This document shows, one piece after another, positions 60,564 through 64,000 of a stretch of 64,000 nt of DNA. Origin of the DNA: Ralstonia pickettii DTP0602 (GTDB lineage Bacteria > Pseudomonadota > Gammaproteobacteria > Burkholderiales > Burkholderiaceae); NCBI GenBank assembly GCA_000471925.1, contig CP006667.1:1116001-1180000 (forward strand), written 5' to 3'. The position numbers were made by a program, and so were the translations under genes. The notes under the pieces are model-generated. The model searched no databases, was not told where the DNA came from, and worked only from the letters and a program-made list of their open reading frames with translations. Each line of letters starts with the position of its first letter. Within the stretch, counting starts at the first letter, position 1.

Positions 60564-61433
60564 ATGAAACTCTGTGGATTCGAGGCCGGCCTCGACAAGC
60601 CGTTCTTCCTGATCGCCGGTCCGTGCGTGATCGAGTCCGAGCAGATGGCGCTGGATACGGCCGGCGAGCTCAAGGCCATCACCGCTGAACTGGGTATCCC
60701 GTTCATCTACAAGTCGTCGTTCGACAAGGCCAACCGTTCCTCGGGCAAGTCGTTTCGCGGCCTGGGCATGGAAAAGGGCCTGGAGATCCTGGCGACCGTC
60801 AAGCGCGAGATCGGCGTACCGGTGCTGACCGACATCCACGAGATCGACGAGATCAAGCCCGTCGCCGCCGTGGTGGACGTGCTGCAGACGCCGGCCTTCC
60901 TGTGCCGCCAGACTGATTTCATCCGTGCCTGCGCCCAGAGCGGCAAGCCGGTGAACATCAAGAAGGGCCAGTTCCTGGCGCCGCACGACATGAAGAACGT
61001 GATCGACAAGGCCCGCGATGCCGCGCGCGAAGCCGGCCTGCCCGATGACGTCTTCATGGCCTGCGAACGCGGTGTCTCGTTCGGCTACAACAACCTGGTG
61101 TCCGACATGCGCTCGCTGGCGATCATGCGCGAGACCGGTGCTCCGGTGGTGTTCGACGCCACCCACTCGGTGCAGCTGCCGGGCGGCCAGGGCACCAGTT
61201 CGGGCGGCCAGCGCGAGTTCGTGCCAGTGCTGTCGCGCGCCGCCGTCGCCACCGGCGTGGCGGGCCTCTTCATGGAAACGCACCCGGACCCGAGCAAGGC
61301 CATGTCCGATGGCCCCAACGCGGTGCCGCTGTCGCGCATGAAGGAACTGCTGGCCATGCTCAAGGACCTGGACACGCTGGTCAAGCGCGCCGGCTTCCTG
61401 GAAGACAATTTCGGCTGGCCGGCCTGCACCTGA
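60564..61433 (+). CDS. kdsA: 3-Deoxy-8-phosphooctulonate synthase
   Basis: KdsA condenses PEP with arabinose 5-phosphate to make Kdo 8-phosphate for lipopolysaccharide. The 289-residue protein begins [20 protein letters not shown] and has [30 protein letters not shown] and the C-terminal [17 protein letters not shown]. It starts at ATG 60564, just after pyrG and preceded by GCAGGAGA. Confidence 0.97.
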   Translation: MKLCGFEAGLDKPFFLIAGPCVIESEQMALDTAGELKAITAELGIPFIYKSSFDKANRSSGKSFRGLGMEKGLEILATVKREIGVPVLTDIHEIDEIKPVAAVVDVLQTPAFLCRQTDFIRACAQSGKPVNIKKGQFLAPHDMKNVIDKARDAAREAGLPDDVFMACERGVSFGYNNLVSDMRSLAIMRETGAPVVFDATHSVQLPGGQGTSSGGQREFVPVLSRAAVATGVAGLFMETHPDPSKAMSDGPNAVPLSRMKELLAMLKDLDTLVKRAGFLEDNFGWPACT

Positions 61434-61444
61434 GCAGGCCCGGT

Positions 61445-61476
61445 TTTGTCACCACCGCAATGCCGGTGGTGACAAA
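61445..61476 (+). other. Strong hairpin downstream of kdsA
   Basis: TTTGTCACCACCG-CAATGC-CGGTGGTGACAAA is a perfect 13-bp stem 12 bp after kdsA. It has no U tract (CCATATCG follows), so it is not a classical terminator. It may protect the kdsA message 3' end or reduce read-through to the DUF1330 gene. Confidence 0.55.
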
Positions 61477-61515
61477 CCATATCGAAAGACAATACAAAAA
61501 ATCGGGAGATACTTC

Positions 61516-61809
61516 ATGGCCGCGGGCTATATCATCGCCTACGTCGACGTGACCGACCCCCAGCAGTACGAGGAGTACAAGGTGCTCTCGAGCAAGGCCA
61601 TGCAGATCCATGGCGCCGAGGTGCTGGTACGCGGCGGCAAGACCGAGCCGCTGGAGGGCGAGTGGGCGCCGACGCGCGTCGTGGTGCTGAAATTCCCCAG
61701 CTATGACGCCGCCAAGTCGTTCCATGACGGCGAAGCCTATCGCGCCGCCCGCAAGGCGCGCGAGCATGCGGCAAAGATGAACATGATCGTGGTGGAAGGC
61801 GTGGCCTGA
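61516..61809 (+). CDS. DUF1330 family protein
   Basis: The 97-residue protein, starting MAAGYIIAYVDVTDPQQYEE, has the dimeric ferredoxin-like fold of the DUF1330 group (GAEVLVRGGKTEPLEGEW, and a RVVVLKFPSYDAAKSFHDG strand-helix pair). Its function is unknown. It lies between kdsA and eno. Confidence 0.9.
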   Translation: MAAGYIIAYVDVTDPQQYEEYKVLSSKAMQIHGAEVLVRGGKTEPLEGEWAPTRVVVLKFPSYDAAKSFHDGEAYRAARKAREHAAKMNMIVVEGVA

Positions 61810-61865
61810 GATCGGTTGAGGCCGGGCCGCAGGCATGGCATGCGCCTGCCACGCGGACAGGTTGA

Positions 61866-63197
<1,332 letters not shown>

Positions 63198-63207
63198 GGC
63201 CTGTGGT

Positions 63208-63235
63208 CGTCATTCCCGCCCGCGCGGGAATGACG
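63208..63235. repeat. Short intergenic palindrome (CGTCATTCCCGC family)
   Basis: CGTCATTCCCGC and GCGGGAATGACG are perfect 12-bp arms around a 4-base loop, 11 bp past the eno stop. CATTCCCGC palindromes of this sort are dispersed repeats in many Betaproteobacteria. It may stabilise the eno mRNA. Confidence 0.75.
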
Positions 63236-63249
63236 TACTGGTTCGCAAA

Positions 63250-63287
63250 GGGCGGCGGTACGGATTGATCTCCGGCCGCCGTTTTTG
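63250..63287 (+). terminator. Probable terminator of eno
   Basis: GGCGGCGG and CCGCCG-type arms around a loop of about 20 bases are followed by TTTTTG. The stem is imperfect and the loop long, so it is weaker than the other terminators. Confidence 0.4.
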
Positions 63288-63365
63288 TATCGAAATCTGC
63301 CTGGCAATTGCCTTCCGGCCTGAGTTCGCAGATCATTGTGCGGAATTTCTTGTCCGCAACCTTTC

Positions 63366-63707
63366 ATGCGTCTGATCTCGCTGCTGTTGTTCGTGCTGCT
63401 GCTTGCGATCCAGTATCCGCTCTGGCTGGGCAAGGGTGGCTGGCTGCGTGTCTGGGACCTGAACCGGCAGCTGACCGAGCAGGGCACCCGCAACCAGACG
63501 CTCAAGCTGCGTAACGCCAAGCTGGAAGGGGAAGTCGCCGACCTGCAGGACGGCACCGGCGCCATCGAGGAACGGGCCCGCTATGAGCTGGGCATGGTGA
63601 AGGAAGGCGAGGTGTTCGTACAGTTCGTCGCGCCGGCACCCAAGGTCAGCGCCACGCCCCCGCTGCCGCCGCCGCCGAACTCCGCGGCCGGCATGGCGCG
63701 CCACTGA
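63366..63707 (+). CDS. ftsB: Cell-division protein FtsB
   Basis: FtsB forms the FtsQBL complex that activates septal peptidoglycan synthesis. The 113-residue protein has a short N-terminus, one transmembrane helix ([17 protein letters not shown]) and a periplasmic coiled coil ([31 protein letters not shown]), ending with [19 protein letters not shown] Pro-rich tail is added. It starts at ATG 63366, where the family begins. Confidence 0.93.
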   Translation: MRLISLLLFVLLLAIQYPLWLGKGGWLRVWDLNRQLTEQGTRNQTLKLRNAKLEGEVADLQDGTGAIEERARYELGMVKEGEVFVQFVAPAPKVSATPPLPPPPNSAAGMARH

Positions 63708-63772
63708 GCGGGCGCCTGAGAGCCCGCCGTCTTCACAAGCACACCCAGGCAGTGGCATTGCGCCCGCTGCCG

Positions 63773-64000
63773 TCACCACCAGTACGGATAGCCCCAGCCG
63801 CCCCAGTAGCCGGGCATGCCGACGCTGACGCCACCGCCCCAGCCACCCCATCCGCCGTAGAACAGGCTCCAGTTCGTGTTGGGGTACGCCGCGCGCGCAT
63901 ACGCCTCAGCCTGCTGTTGGCGCGCGATGGCGTCCGCCTGTTCGCGCAGCACTTCCTGGTTGAGCGTATCGAGTTTCTGCCGCTGTTCAGCCGTCAGCCG
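63773..64000 (-). CDS. C-terminal part of a Trp/Gly/Tyr-rich protein (5' end outside window)
   Basis: The frame of 76 codons, running off the right edge, ends with alternating Gly, Trp and Tyr (FYGGWGGWGGGVSV, and YWGGWGYPYWW). Before it lies a charged helical region (TAEQRQKLDTLNQEVLREQA). I do not recognise a named family. It resembles small secreted Trp/Gly-rich proteins in Burkholderiales; the signal peptide would be outside the window. Confidence 0.55.
   Translation of the reverse strand, partial: RLTAEQRQKLDTLNQEVLREQADAIARQQQAEAYARAAYPNTNWSLFYGGWGGWGGGVSVGMPGYWGGWGYPYWW

Overview
This is a 64-kb stretch of a high-GC (roughly two-thirds G+C) chromosome that reads as a betaproteobacterium of the Burkholderiales, most likely Cupriavidus (Ralstonia eutropha group). 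The strongest clues are an intracellular PHB depolymerase of PhaZ1 type whose catalytic residues fall at C183, D355 and H388, the isc-DUF3565-hscBA-fdx-iscX operon, edd preceded by divergent hexR, and the pyrG-kdsA-DUF1330-eno-ftsB run. Genes are dense and almost all belong to ordinary core metabolism. I see no rRNA, tRNA, insertion sequence, prophage or CRISPR array.

Layout. 1-8.2 kb: the 5' half of a YhdP/AsmA-like gene, divergent glnE, then a compact secretion-processing module consisting of a rhombosortase, a subtilisin-like protease ending in a GlyGly-CTERM tail, and a small lipoprotein resembling a free-standing subtilase propeptide. 8.3-15.4 kb: recN, nadK, hrcA, hemH, hslR, a small iron-box-associated membrane gene, grpE and a thioredoxin-like gene. 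15.4-24.3 kb: pldA, DUF1841, an EamA transporter, a RutE-like nitroreductase, nth-rsxB, a TetR regulator, phaZ and an aromatic/aspartate aminotransferase. 24.5-29.2 kb: uvrB, three small genes, a methyltransferase and a low-molecular-weight tyrosine phosphatase.

29.2-35.4 kb: the complete iron-sulfur cluster operon (iscR, iscS, iscU, iscA, DUF3565, hscB, hscA, fdx, iscX) behind a promoter carrying two IscR-type boxes and closed by a strong terminator. 35.4-46.8 kb: a glycine-zipper protein, lysS, an SDR gene, prfB with its programmed +1 frameshift, a LysM/M23 lipoprotein, recJ, an RpfE-like gene, lolC/E, lolD and a TatD hydrolase. 46.9-53.3 kb: comEC, then hexR and edd-gntK of the Entner-Doudoroff route, with two near-identical palindromic HexR operators.

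53.5-58.8 kb: a five-gene operon encoding a circularly permuted ATP-grasp protein, an alpha-E protein, a transglutaminase-like protein, the Anbu proteasome-like peptidase and an alpha/beta hydrolase. This is a predicted peptide-synthesis and peptide-processing system of unknown substrate. 58.9-64 kb: pyrG, kdsA, DUF1330, eno, ftsB and the 3' end of a Trp/Gly-rich secreted protein.

The least understood parts are the rhombosortase/protease/propeptide-lipoprotein module and the Anbu operon. Both look complete and have dedicated, co-localised partners.
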